Shown piece after piece: positions 44,916 to 52,971 of a stretch of 64,000 bases of DNA. The notes under the pieces were generated by a model, which did not search any database, had not been told where the DNA came from, and saw nothing but the letters and a program-made list of their open reading frames with translations. The stretch spans positions 1 through 64,000 of the forward strand of contig NZ_SHKI01000002.1 of NCBI RefSeq assembly GCF_004217175.1, in the 5' to 3' direction. Numbering within the stretch: the first letter of the stretch is position 1; each line of letters begins with the position of its first letter. Position numbers and translations under genes: made by a program. This DNA comes from Leucobacter luti (lineage in GTDB: Bacteria > Actinomycetota > Actinomycetes > Actinomycetales > Microbacteriaceae).

Positions 44916-45995
44916 ATGAAGCTCGCCGCGGTTCGGAGCATCGGGACTGCCCGCGGGTGGCAGACCGAGGCCGACGCCGCGGATTTCGAGCAAGAAATCA
45001 TCGACCAGTTCGCGCTCGCGATGGCCGCTGCCGGGCTGAGCGATGGGTACATCTCGCAGTGCCGTTCGGTGGTGTTCGAGTTCCGCCACCACTTCGGGTT
45101 GCCGCTGTGGCAGGCGAAGCCAGCCGATGCGGATGCCTACCTCGCGGGCCTGCGCCGGGCGGGACTCGCCGCCTCGACGCGGGCGAATCGGGCTGGTGCA
45201 ATCGCGCAGTTCTACGACTTCACGATCGCCCGCTACCAGGCCGACATCAATGCACTGACGGAGTTCGTGATCGAACAGCCCGTCGACGAGTTCAACCGGC
45301 AGTCTGGGGCGTCGCTGGGCAAGGTCCGGGTTCCGCCATCTGACGTAGAAGTCGAGAAGCTGTTCACGTCCTGGGGTGCCTCGTTGGAGAGCGAGCGTCG
45401 CTACCTGCCGGCGGCCCGGAACTACTTCGCCGCGTCACTGTGGCGCAGGGTCGGGATCCGCATTACCGAGAGCACGATGCTCGACTTGCGTGACTGGCGT
45501 CCGGACCTCGGTTCGTTGGGAAAGTTGCATGTCCGTTTCGGGAAAGGATCGCGGGGGCGCGGTTCCAAGCAGCGCCTCGTGCCGGCGATCAACGGGACTG
45601 ATCGCTTGATCGATTGGTGGCTGGGTGACGTGCGGCATCGATTTGGCGATGACTGGGAGAACCCGGATGCACCGATGATTCCGTCCGAGCGCTTCGATCC
45701 CGAACTCGCACGGTGCTGCCGCGCGAGCGACGATGTCCTGCGCCGCGGGCTGCGGCAGGCAACGATCCGCTTCCTTCCGGCCTGGGACGGCCGAATGACC
45801 CCACATGTGCTCCGTCACTACTGCGCATCGTCGCTGTATCTCGCGGGCATGGATCTGAAAGCGTTGCAAGAACTTCTCGGGCACCAATGGCTCTCGACCA
45901 CAACGCAGTACATACACGTCTCGGATGGGCACGTGGAGGAGTCATGGATGAACGCGAACCAGAGACTTGAAGACCGATTTGAGGGGATGAGCTGA
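44916..45995 (+). CDS. Tyrosine recombinase of the triad (TnpA-like)
   Basis: 359 aa. N-terminal core-binding domain ~25-110 (ISQCRSVVFEFRHHFG). Catalytic residues are present: Arg in RVGIRITESTML, Lys in FGKGSRGRGSKQRLVP, HVLRHYCASSLYL, LLGHQWLSTTTQY and Tyr in TQYIHV. It is unlike the ICE integrase and may belong to a nested transposon. The XRE gene follows by 4 nt. Confidence 0.9.
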   Translation: MKLAAVRSIGTARGWQTEADAADFEQEIIDQFALAMAAAGLSDGYISQCRSVVFEFRHHFGLPLWQAKPADADAYLAGLRRAGLAASTRANRAGAIAQFYDFTIARYQADINALTEFVIEQPVDEFNRQSGASLGKVRVPPSDVEVEKLFTSWGASLESERRYLPAARNYFAASLWRRVGIRITESTMLDLRDWRPDLGSLGKLHVRFGKGSRGRGSKQRLVPAINGTDRLIDWWLGDVRHRFGDDWENPDAPMIPSERFDPELARCCRASDDVLRRGLRQATIRFLPAWDGRMTPHVLRHYCASSLYLAGMDLKALQELLGHQWLSTTTQYIHVSDGHVEESWMNANQRLEDRFEGMS

Positions 45996-45999
45996 AGCA

Positions 46000-46326
46000 A
46001 TGAAATGGAATCTCCGAGTGCAGGCCGCTGAACGCGGGATCTGGAAGTCCGCCGAGCTACGACGGATGCTCGCGGACGCGGGACTCGAGATCAGTCTGGG
46101 AAAGATGTCGGCCCTCTGGACCGGCACCCCGACCACGATCCGGCTGGACGACCTCGATGTCATCTGCCACGTCCTCGGCTGCCAACCCACCGACCTCCTC
46201 GTCCCCGAACCCGACAAAGTCGCTTCGCAGAAACAGCAGCCCGCAGACAAGGGCGCGGTGAACGACGCACCGGGCGTGGTGAAGCCCCGGTTCGGACCGA
46301 CCGACCGACCAGCACCACCGGTATGA
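46000..46326 (+). CDS. Small XRE-like helix-turn-helix protein
   Basis: 108 aa. Residues 1-70 form a Cro/C1-like HTH of the short 'YozG' kind (AELRRMLADAGLEISLGKMS, ALWTGTPTTIRLDDLDVICH, then VLGCQPTDLL). The C-terminal ~35 residues are Pro-rich and disordered. It overlaps the next gene by 4 nt. It may be a regulator or a DNA-bridging accessory for the two recombinases, which is inferred. Confidence 0.8.
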   Translation: MKWNLRVQAAERGIWKSAELRRMLADAGLEISLGKMSALWTGTPTTIRLDDLDVICHVLGCQPTDLLVPEPDKVASQKQQPADKGAVNDAPGVVKPRFGPTDRPAPPV

Positions 46327-48071
46327 GTCCCGCCCGCGGCCGGGACGGGCCGCTCAGCCCACCCTTGGCCTGCACCGCGTGCGGGGTCAATCCGGCCGCG
46401 TGGCTCACGCCCCGAGTCGACTACTGCTACGACTGCCTCCCGGGCGGCCCCTTCACGCCACCGCCCTGCCGGAAGTGCGGGTCAGCGAGCTACTACAGCC
46501 AGGGGCTCTGCGCGCACTGCCATCCCGGCAGCCCGGGTTTCGTCGGCTCCTGCCGAGACTGCCTCGCCTACGGCGTCTATCGGCAGCACAACTGGCGTTG
46601 CTGGAAGTGCCGATGGTGGTTCCAGCACTACCCCCTAGGCGAGTGCTCCTCCTGTCACCGCACGGTCACGACCGGCGAGCAAGGCTACTGCCGGCTCTGC
46701 CTGGAGACCGCCCGCTACCACCAACAGCCCGGCGAACCACTCGATCTCGGCGCCGCACAGAAGTGGGGACAGCAACTCTTCTTCGCGTCGATGAACGACC
46801 CTCGCCGACCTGCCGCGCTCCGAACGCGGCCAGCGATGGGCATCGCCGAGGCGCTACTCCTCATCAACGCGCCGCCACCGCCCGAGAGCACCCAGCAGGT
46901 CCTCTTCCACGTCGACCCCGACCCCGAGTTGCTGCGGCAGCGAGCGAACGAGGTCGCCCATCGCGACATCACCTCCCGAACCGAGCACTTCCTCACCGCC
47001 CGCGCCAGCGAGTACGCCTGGAGCAAACGGCAGACGAATCAGGTTCGGCGCACCCTCAAGGTCCTGCAACTCGTGTTCCCCGGCGCGAACCTCCAGTTCC
47101 GGGCATCCGACATTCTCGCGCTACGCAGCTACAACGACCACAACGTCCGCTCCACGATCGAAGTCCTCGAAGACGCCGGCCTCCTCATCGATGACCGGGC
47201 CCCCAGCTTCGACCTGCTCTTCGCGCGCAAGACGGTGGATATCCCGGACCCGATGCGCACCCAACTCGAGCTCTGGCGAACCATCATGGTGAACGGGTCA
47301 TCGAAGCCACCGCGCAGGCAGCCCCGCGAAGCATCGACAGTCAAGGCCCAGATGTACGGCATCCTCCCGGCCGTGACCACCTGGGCCGAGAATGGGCACA
47401 CGAGCTTCGCCGAGATCAGCACCGACGACATCCGTGCCGTGCTGCCCGACGAGCCATCAGCACGGCACCTCATGCTGCTCGGCCTACGCACGTTGTTCAG
47501 CATCCTGCACGGGCAGAAGCAGATCTTCCACGACCCCACGAAGCGAATCCCGCTACGTCCAGCGAAGCGCAACGCACCGCTCCCGATGCACCCGAACTCG
47601 ATCCGCGACGCCCTCACGAGTCCCGACCCAGCAGTCGCGTTCGCCGTCTCCCTCGTCGCGTTCCACGCGCTCACGACCCGGCAAGTCCAGCATCTGCTCC
47701 TGACCGACGTCGCCGACGGACGCCTCACCATGCCAGACGGCCGCATCATCCCGCTCGCGAAACCCGTGCTCGTGCGGCTCACGGCGTGGCTCGACCACCG
47801 CACCCGAAGATGGCCCGAGACGCGGAACCCGTATCTGCTCGTGACTCAGCAGACCGGACCCAGGCTCACCCCGCCCGGCCGCAACTTCCCCTGGAAGAAG
47901 GCCGGAATCTCCGCTCAGTCGCTCCGCACCGACCGCATCCTCTACGAGATCGAGCAGACCGGTGGAGACGTTCGTCGGGTCTGCGACCTCTTCGGCATCA
48001 CCATCGCCACCGCCCTCCACTACGCCCGCACCGTCGCGGACCCGCCCAACACCACGGTCGACAGCGCATAG
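46323..48071 (+). CDS. Zinc-ribbon protein with degenerate tyrosine recombinase domain
   Basis: 582 aa. Residues 15-135 contain eight CxxC knuckles (CTAC, CYDC, CRKC, CAHC, CRDC, CWKC, CSSC, CRLC), an unusual array of zinc ribbons. From ~230 on it looks like a recombinase: a SAM-like region (~320-430), then a core with Arg in HALTTRQVQHLLL, Arg in SLRTDRILYE and Tyr in TALHYARTV. The catalytic histidines of a normal integrase are not seen (QSLR for HxLR). It may be an accessory recombinase subunit. Confidence 0.72.
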   Translation: MSPARGRDGPLSPPLACTACGVNPAAWLTPRVDYCYDCLPGGPFTPPPCRKCGSASYYSQGLCAHCHPGSPGFVGSCRDCLAYGVYRQHNWRCWKCRWWFQHYPLGECSSCHRTVTTGEQGYCRLCLETARYHQQPGEPLDLGAAQKWGQQLFFASMNDPRRPAALRTRPAMGIAEALLLINAPPPPESTQQVLFHVDPDPELLRQRANEVAHRDITSRTEHFLTARASEYAWSKRQTNQVRRTLKVLQLVFPGANLQFRASDILALRSYNDHNVRSTIEVLEDAGLLIDDRAPSFDLLFARKTVDIPDPMRTQLELWRTIMVNGSSKPPRRQPREASTVKAQMYGILPAVTTWAENGHTSFAEISTDDIRAVLPDEPSARHLMLLGLRTLFSILHGQKQIFHDPTKRIPLRPAKRNAPLPMHPNSIRDALTSPDPAVAFAVSLVAFHALTTRQVQHLLLTDVADGRLTMPDGRIIPLAKPVLVRLTAWLDHRTRRWPETRNPYLLVTQQTGPRLTPPGRNFPWKKAGISAQSLRTDRILYEIEQTGGDVRRVCDLFGITIATALHYARTVADPPNTTVDSA

Positions 48072-48130
48072 CCGCCGCTGAAGGTGAACCTTCGGCAAAC
48101 ACTGGCCCTCAAGCGGCTCCTCGACTTGCC

Positions 48131-48172
48131 GACTAATTCGATACACGTCAATATAGAAGTATGTCGAATCAA
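48131..48172. promoter_or_regulatory. Possible ArsR-type operator before trxB
   Basis: ATTCGATAC (48136-48144) and GTATGTCGAAT (48159-48169) form an imperfect inverted repeat enclosing the ATG of trxB. ACGTCAATAT between them resembles the TGTCAATAT half-site before the arsR at 56684. This suggests shared ArsR control of the two ars units. Confidence 0.5.
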
Positions 48173-49135
48173 GAAGTCGAACTGATCATTGTCGGATCCG
48201 GCCCCGCCGGGTACACCGCGGCGGTCTATGCCGCGCGTGCGGGTCTCGCGCCGGTCGTGATCGCGGGCTCAGTGACCGCGGGCGGTGCGTTGATGACGAC
48301 GACCGAGGTCGAGAACTTCCCAGGCTTCGTCGATGGCGTGCAGGGCCCGGAGCTGATGGAGGCGATGCGGGCGCAAGCGGAGCGGTTCGGCGCCGAGATC
48401 GTCTACGACGACGCGACCCGCCTCGATCTCGACGGCGACGTGAAGACCATCGAGACCGGCGCCGACGCGACGTACCGCGCGCGGGCGGTGGTACTGACGA
48501 TGGGATCCGCCTACCGCAAGCTCGGCCTCCCCGAGGAAGAGCGCCTGTCGGGGCACGGAGTGTCCTGGTGCGCGACCTGCGACGGGTTCTTCTTCCGCGA
48601 GCAGGAGATCGTCGTGGTCGGCGGCGGGGACTCCGCGATGGAGGAGGCCCTGTTCCTCACCCGGTTCGCATCGAAAGTCACCGTCGTGCACCGCCGGGAC
48701 GAGTTCCGGGCGTCGAGAATCATGGCACAGCGCGTGCTGGACGACCCGAAGATCGAGGTCGCCTGGAACAGCGAGGTCGCCGCGATCCTCGGCGACGAGC
48801 AGGTCACCGGGCTCACGCTGCGCGACACGATCACCGGGGCTGAGCGCACGCTCGACGCGACGGGGGTGTTCGTCGCGATCGGTCACGACCCGCGCTCCGA
48901 GCTCGTGACCGGGCAGGTCGACACCGACGCGGACGGGTACGTGCGAGTCGCGCACCCGTCAACGCGGACAAACCTGGCCGGGGTGTTCGCAGCCGGGGAC
49001 CTCGTCGACCACACATACCGGCAGGCGATCACGGCCGCAGGCACCGGTTGCGCGGCCGCGCAGGACGCCCAGCACTACCTGTCGAACCTCGCACCCGCCA
49101 CCCCTTCCGAGCCCGTTCGGGAGGTCTCCGCATGA
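48161..49135 (+). CDS. trxB: Thioredoxin reductase
   Basis: 324 aa. FAD motif [20 protein letters not shown] at the N-terminus, redox pair CATC in [11 protein letters not shown] (~135), NADPH motif [15 protein letters not shown] (~150) and C-terminal FAGDLVD-like [14 protein letters not shown]. It supplies reduced thioredoxin to arsenate reductases. ATGA-coupled to the thioredoxin gene. Confidence 0.95.
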   Translation: MSNQEVELIIVGSGPAGYTAAVYAARAGLAPVVIAGSVTAGGALMTTTEVENFPGFVDGVQGPELMEAMRAQAERFGAEIVYDDATRLDLDGDVKTIETGADATYRARAVVLTMGSAYRKLGLPEEERLSGHGVSWCATCDGFFFREQEIVVVGGGDSAMEEALFLTRFASKVTVVHRRDEFRASRIMAQRVLDDPKIEVAWNSEVAAILGDEQVTGLTLRDTITGAERTLDATGVFVAIGHDPRSELVTGQVDTDADGYVRVAHPSTRTNLAGVFAAGDLVDHTYRQAITAAGTGCAAAQDAQHYLSNLAPATPSEPVREVSA

Positions 49136-49458
49136 GCACCGTCACTCCCGTCACCGACACCACCTTCCAGGCGGAGGTGCTCGAGTCCGAGCTGCCCGTC
49201 GTGGTCGACATTTGGGCGACCTGGTGCGGCCCGTGCAAGGCGATCGCCCCGATCCTGGACCAGCTCGCCAGCGAGTACGCGGGCCGGGTGAAGATCGTGA
49301 AGGTCGACGCCGACCAGAACCCCCAGACCGTAACCGCGGCCGGCGTGACCTCGATCCCGACCCTCGGCTTCTACCGGAACGGGGAACGTGTCGACGTGCT
49401 GATCGGCGCGCACCCGAAACCCGTCTACATCGCGAAGATCGAGGAGCTGCTCGCATGA
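49132..49458 (+). CDS. trxA: Thioredoxin of the arsenic operon
   Basis: 108 aa with [15 protein letters not shown] at ~28-42 and the SIPTLGFY cis-Pro loop. It overlaps trxB upstream and acr3 downstream (ATGA). It reduces ArsC in the thioredoxin-dependent arsenate pathway. Confidence 0.95.
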   Translation: MSTVTPVTDTTFQAEVLESELPVVVDIWATWCGPCKAIAPILDQLASEYAGRVKIVKVDADQNPQTVTAAGVTSIPTLGFYRNGERVDVLIGAHPKPVYIAKIEELLA

Positions 49459-50543
49459 CCGGCGCCCTGACCCGTACCGCCCCGAAGCGGCTCTCCACCC
49501 TCGACAAGTGGCTGCCGCTGTGGATCGGCCTCGCGATGGTCGCAGGCCTCCTGCTCGGCCGTTTCGTGCCCGCACTTTCAGATGCGCTCTCGGCGATGGA
49601 GGTCGGCGGGATCTCGATTCCCATCGGGCTGGGCCTGCTGGTGATGATGTATCCGGTGCTCGCGAAGGTCCGCTACGACAAGGTCGCCGCCGTCACCGGA
49701 GACAAGAAGCTTCTCGTCTCCTCGCTCGTGCTGAACTGGCTCGTCGGCCCCGCGGTCATGTTCGCTCTTGCGTGGATCTTCCTGCCCGATCTGCCGGAGT
49801 ACCGGACCGGGCTGATCATCGTGGGTCTCGCCCGCTGCATCGCGATGGTGGTCATCTGGAACGACCTCGCGTGCGGTGACCGTGAGGCGACTGCGGTGCT
49901 GGTCGCGATCAACTCGGTCTTCCAAGTCGTCATGTTCGCAGTGCTGGGCTGGTTCTACCTGACCTTGCTGCCGGGCTGGCTGGGGCTGGATACACAAGGG
50001 CTGGAGATTTCGGTCTGGCAGATCGCATTGAACGTGCTCGTGTTCCTCGGCATCCCGCTCATCGCGGGCTTCGCCTCCCGCTTCATCGGTGAGAAGCGCA
50101 AGGGGCGCGACTGGTACGAGGAGAAGTTCCTCCCGAAGATCGGACCGTGGGCGCTGTACGGTCTGCTGTTCACCATCGTGCTGCTGTTCGCACTGCAAGG
50201 TGAGCAAGTCACCTCCCACCCGATGGACGTCGCCCGTATCGCGCTGCCGCTGCTGGTCTACTTCGCGCTGATGTGGTTCGCGGGCATCCTCCTCGGGAAG
50301 GCCCTCGGCCTGGGCTATGCCCGGTCGACAACGCTCGCGTTCACTGCCGCTGGCAACAACTTCGAGCTCGCGATCGCTGTCGCGATCGGAACCTTCGGCG
50401 CCACGTCCGGGCAAGCGCTGGCCGGTGTCGTCGGCCCGCTCATCGAGGTGCCAGTGCTCGTGGCCCTGGTCTACGTCTCGCTCTGGGCTGCGCGAGCCTG
50501 GTTTCACACCAACCCTTACGCTACCGAATCGAGGACGTCATGA
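49455..50543 (+). CDS. acr3: ACR3 family arsenite efflux permease
   Basis: 362 aa from the ATG at 49455. Ten hydrophobic segments. The Acr3 Cys in LARCIAMVVIWNDLACGD (~133), between TMs 4 and 5, is the family's essential cysteine. The conserved AAGNNFELAIAVAIGTFG is near residue 300. It extrudes arsenite and possibly antimonite using the membrane potential. Coupled to trxA upstream and arsR-arsC downstream. Confidence 0.95.
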   Translation: MTGALTRTAPKRLSTLDKWLPLWIGLAMVAGLLLGRFVPALSDALSAMEVGGISIPIGLGLLVMMYPVLAKVRYDKVAAVTGDKKLLVSSLVLNWLVGPAVMFALAWIFLPDLPEYRTGLIIVGLARCIAMVVIWNDLACGDREATAVLVAINSVFQVVMFAVLGWFYLTLLPGWLGLDTQGLEISVWQIALNVLVFLGIPLIAGFASRFIGEKRKGRDWYEEKFLPKIGPWALYGLLFTIVLLFALQGEQVTSHPMDVARIALPLLVYFALMWFAGILLGKALGLGYARSTTLAFTAAGNNFELAIAVAIGTFGATSGQALAGVVGPLIEVPVLVALVYVSLWAARAWFHTNPYATESRTS

Positions 50544-51547
50544 CCGACACTACCGTCATCGCCGACGCCGACGCATGCGCTCCTTCCGCATCGCACGCGA
50601 TCGGCGCCGAGACCGCGACCACCGTGGCCGGGGCACTGAAGGCGCTCGCTGACCCGCTGCGGTTGCGGATGCTGTCGGCGATCGCGAACGGGCCGCGCGG
50701 CGAGTCCTGCGTGTGCGACCTCGCGGAGCTGGCCGAGGTGTCTCAGCCCACCGTCTCCCACCATCTAAAGGTGCTGAAGGAGACCGGGATGCTGCTGTCG
50801 GAGCGGCGCGGCACCTGGGTTTGGTACCGGATCGCCCCAGGCAAACAGCGCGCCGTCGCCGCCCTCCTCGATGCCTTCGCACCGGCTGCAGTTTCCGGTG
50901 AGCCTGAGAGCCCCTCCGAACGAGCCGAAGCGCTGCAGCAGATGGACGCCCGGGTCACCCGCCTCGCCGACGAGCTCGCGGATGAACTGACCGGACTGAG
51001 CAGGGATCTCGTGATCGCGATCGTGCGCGAGTCCTACGCGGGGCTCGTGCGGTCGGCAAAGCTGACGCAGCACATGATCCCGCTGACCGAACGGTTCGCT
51101 CGGCAGCGTCTCACCGACCTGGCCAAGGATCGCTCCTCTGGGGTGCCGCAAGTGCTGTTCGTCTGCGTACAGAACGCAGGACGATCCCAGCTCGCCGCCG
51201 CCATCGTCAACCAGCTCGCTGACGGTACCGTCATCGCACGGTCGGCGGGCTCCACCCCTGCGTCGGAGGTGCACCCGCACGTGCGCTCTCTGCTCACCGA
51301 GATCGAGGGCGAGCAGGAGGCTGAGACGGCGTTCCCGAAGCCGCTCACCGATGACGCCGTGCGCGCGGCCGACGTGGTGATCACGATGGGCTGCGGCGAC
51401 GTATGCCCGATCATCCCCGGTGTCCGCTACGAGGACTGGGCCGTGGGCGACCCGGCTCTTGCCTCCCCCGAAGGGATCGAAGCAATCCGCGACGATATCG
51501 AGGCCCGGGTTCGTGGCCTCCTCACTACTCTCACCAGCCAAGCATGA
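50540..51547 (+). CDS. ArsR-ArsC fusion protein
   Basis: 335 aa. Residues 20-120 are an ArsR winged helix (LKALADPLRLRMLSAIANG, then CVCDLAELAEVSQPTVSHHL). The metalloid-binding ELCVCDL pattern reads ESCVCDL. A ~70-residue helical linker (~130-195) follows, and then a thioredoxin-dependent ArsC domain (~195-335) with VCVQNAGRSQLA. A repressor fused to arsenate reductase is unusual and could couple sensing with turnover. ATG overlaps the acr3 stop. Confidence 0.88.
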   Translation: MTDTTVIADADACAPSASHAIGAETATTVAGALKALADPLRLRMLSAIANGPRGESCVCDLAELAEVSQPTVSHHLKVLKETGMLLSERRGTWVWYRIAPGKQRAVAALLDAFAPAAVSGEPESPSERAEALQQMDARVTRLADELADELTGLSRDLVIAIVRESYAGLVRSAKLTQHMIPLTERFARQRLTDLAKDRSSGVPQVLFVCVQNAGRSQLAAAIVNQLADGTVIARSAGSTPASEVHPHVRSLLTEIEGEQEAETAFPKPLTDDAVRAADVVITMGCGDVCPIIPGVRYEDWAVGDPALASPEGIEAIRDDIEARVRGLLTTLTSQA

Positions 51548-51558
51548 AGGAAACAAGA

Positions 51559-51966
51559 ATGACCGAAACCCAGAAGCCCTCCGTCTTGTTCGTCTGCGTG
51601 CACAACGCGGGCCGCTCGCAGATGGCCGCCGGCTACCTCCGCCACCTCGCGGGCGACCGCGTCGAGGTCCGCTCGGCCGGGTCCATGCCCGCTGAACAGA
51701 TCAACCCGGTCGCGGTCGAGGCGATGCGCGAAGAGGGCATCGACATCACCGCCGAGGCGCCGAAGGTCCTCACCACTGAGGCCGTGCAGGACTCGGATGT
51801 CGTGATCACGATGGGATGCGGGGACGCCTGCCCGTTCTTCCCGGGCAAGCGCTACGAGGACTGGAAGCTCGACGACCCAGCCGGGCAAGGCATCGAGTCG
51901 GTGCGCCCGATCCGAGACGACATCAGGGGCCGCATCGAGACCCTTCTCGCAGAACTGCTCGTCTGA
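51559..51966 (+). CDS. arsC: Arsenate reductase, thioredoxin-dependent
   Basis: 135 aa from the ATG at 51559 (AAGGAA upstream); the longer ORF lies in the fusion gene. The phosphatase loop is VCVHNAGRSQMAAGY, with the resolving cysteines in GCGDACPFFPGKRYEDW. It converts arsenate to arsenite for Acr3. It is a close paralogue of the C-terminal half of the preceding fusion, so two reductases are encoded in tandem. Confidence 0.95.
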   Translation: MTETQKPSVLFVCVHNAGRSQMAAGYLRHLAGDRVEVRSAGSMPAEQINPVAVEAMREEGIDITAEAPKVLTTEAVQDSDVVITMGCGDACPFFPGKRYEDWKLDDPAGQGIESVRPIRDDIRGRIETLLAELLV

Positions 51967-51981
51967 GAAGCTACGAGCACC

Positions 51982-52013
51982 GGAGGGGCAGAAGCCAATG
52001 GCCCTGCCCCTCC
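51982..52013 (+). terminator. Terminator between convergent ars and metal operons
   Basis: GGAGGGGCAG pairs perfectly with CTGCCCCTCC around a 12-nt loop; ACTGTGTTTCT follows. The remaining spacer to 52099 holds nothing recognisable. Confidence 0.75.
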
Positions 52014-52099
52014 ACTGTGTTTCTGGGTTCTCGATCTCTGCGGCGAACACCGTTGTGCCGTGGTGTGACCCAGTGATCGCGTCACCGATCATTCCCTCT

Positions 52100-52408
52100 C
52101 TATCGAGATGCGCCCCGCAGCGCTGCTTCGATTTGCTCCGGTGTGGGCGCTCCGGCAAACCCGCTCTCGGTCGCGTAGACCCGGCATGCGAGCGAGCGAA
52201 CCGGGGCCGTCGGGAACAAGTCGACGCCATCGACGAGGATCGTGGGCGACCCTCCGAACTGAGTGCTCGCCGCCTCTGCCTCCGTCCGGATCGTCACCAC
52301 CTCGACAGGAACGCCCCCAAGCCCGAGAGCGTCCAGCGCCGCGCGTGCGTTGGCTTCGGCGATGTCCGTGTTCGGGCAGTCGACGATGTGCAGCAATTCG
52401 ACCTTCAT
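52100..52408 (-). CDS. Thioredoxin-fold small protein
   Basis: 102 aa from the ATG at 52408. Thioredoxin-like beta-alpha pattern: VELLHIVDCPNTDIAEANAR (one Cys), then GSPTILVDGVDLF with cis-Pro and a C-terminal helix (PEQIEAAL). Only one Cys sits in the active-site position, so it is not a disulfide reductase. Such small proteins accompany mercury and arsenic genes in actinobacteria. It ends the minus-strand metal operon, ATGA-coupled to lspA. Confidence 0.75.
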   Translation of the reverse strand: MKVELLHIVDCPNTDIAEANARAALDALGLGGVPVEVVTIRTEAEAASTQFGGSPTILVDGVDLFPTAPVRSLACRVYATESGFAGAPTPEQIEAALRGASR

Positions 52409-52971
52409 GAAGCGGGCTCCGTACGTTCGCTGTCCGCTTCCGCGCGAGGGGTAGATCCGAGGAGGTTCAGGCAGACCAGTCCGACCCCGATCACGACGAA
52501 TACGTCGGCCACGTTCCCGACGAAAAGGTCGCCATAGGCGAGGAAGTCGGTCACGTACCCGCGCCCGAACGCTGGCTGGTTCAGCATCCGGTCGATGAGG
52601 TTGCCGACCGCGCCGCCGAGGACCAACCCCAGCGCGAGACCCCAACGGACACCACGCAGCCGCACGGCGAACACGATCACAGTGACGGAGGCGAAGAAGC
52701 CGATGAGGGTGATGATCCAGGTGGTCCCGGAGCCGAGTGAGAACGCGGCTCCGGGGTTGTAGACCAAGGACAGGCCGAACAGGTCGCCGACCAGCGGGAC
52801 CCGTTCGCCCGGCGTCAGCTGCGCTACGGCGAGGGCCTTTGAACCCTGGTCGAGCACCACAGCGAGCACGGCCACAACGAGGGCGATGCCAAGGGCTTTC
52901 CTCTCCCGCGGCCGTGTCCGCTGGTCCGCGTACTCTTCATTGACCGTCCCAGCGACGTCCTGGGCGGTCAC
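52405..52971 (-). CDS. lspA: Lipoprotein signal peptidase (LspA / PbrC-like)
   Basis: 188 aa, four hydrophobic segments. Motifs of signal peptidase II: LDQGSKALAV, NPGAAFSLG, GGAVGNLIDRML and DFLAYGDLFVGNVADVFVV with the catalytic aspartates (DF and AD). A second LspA next to a metal ATPase recalls PbrC, which accompanies lead-export ATPases. It is coupled by ATGA overlaps to both neighbours. Confidence 0.92.
   Translation of the reverse strand: MTAQDVAGTVNEEYADQRTRPRERKALGIALVVAVLAVVLDQGSKALAVAQLTPGERVPLVGDLFGLSLVYNPGAAFSLGSGTTWIITLIGFFASVTVIVFAVRLRGVRWGLALGLVLGGAVGNLIDRMLNQPAFGRGYVTDFLAYGDLFVGNVADVFVVIGVGLVCLNLLGSTPRAEADSERTEPAS

Larger units (their letters stand above)
44916..48071 (+). 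mobile_element. Recombinase triad (integrase-XRE-zinc ribbon), Tn554-like layout
   Basis: Three genes in tight succession: a catalytic tyrosine recombinase (359 aa), a small XRE protein (108 aa) and a large zinc-ribbon recombinase-like protein (582 aa). The overlaps or gaps are 4 nt or less. Gene sizes resemble tnpA, tnpC and tnpB of Tn554, though the order differs. It lies between the persulfide and arsenic genes. Element ends were not found. Confidence 0.6.

Noticed and set aside
48161..49458. Housekeeping thioredoxin system
   Set aside because: trxB and trxA are translationally coupled to acr3 and arsC on the mobile element, so they serve arsenate reduction more likely than general metabolism.
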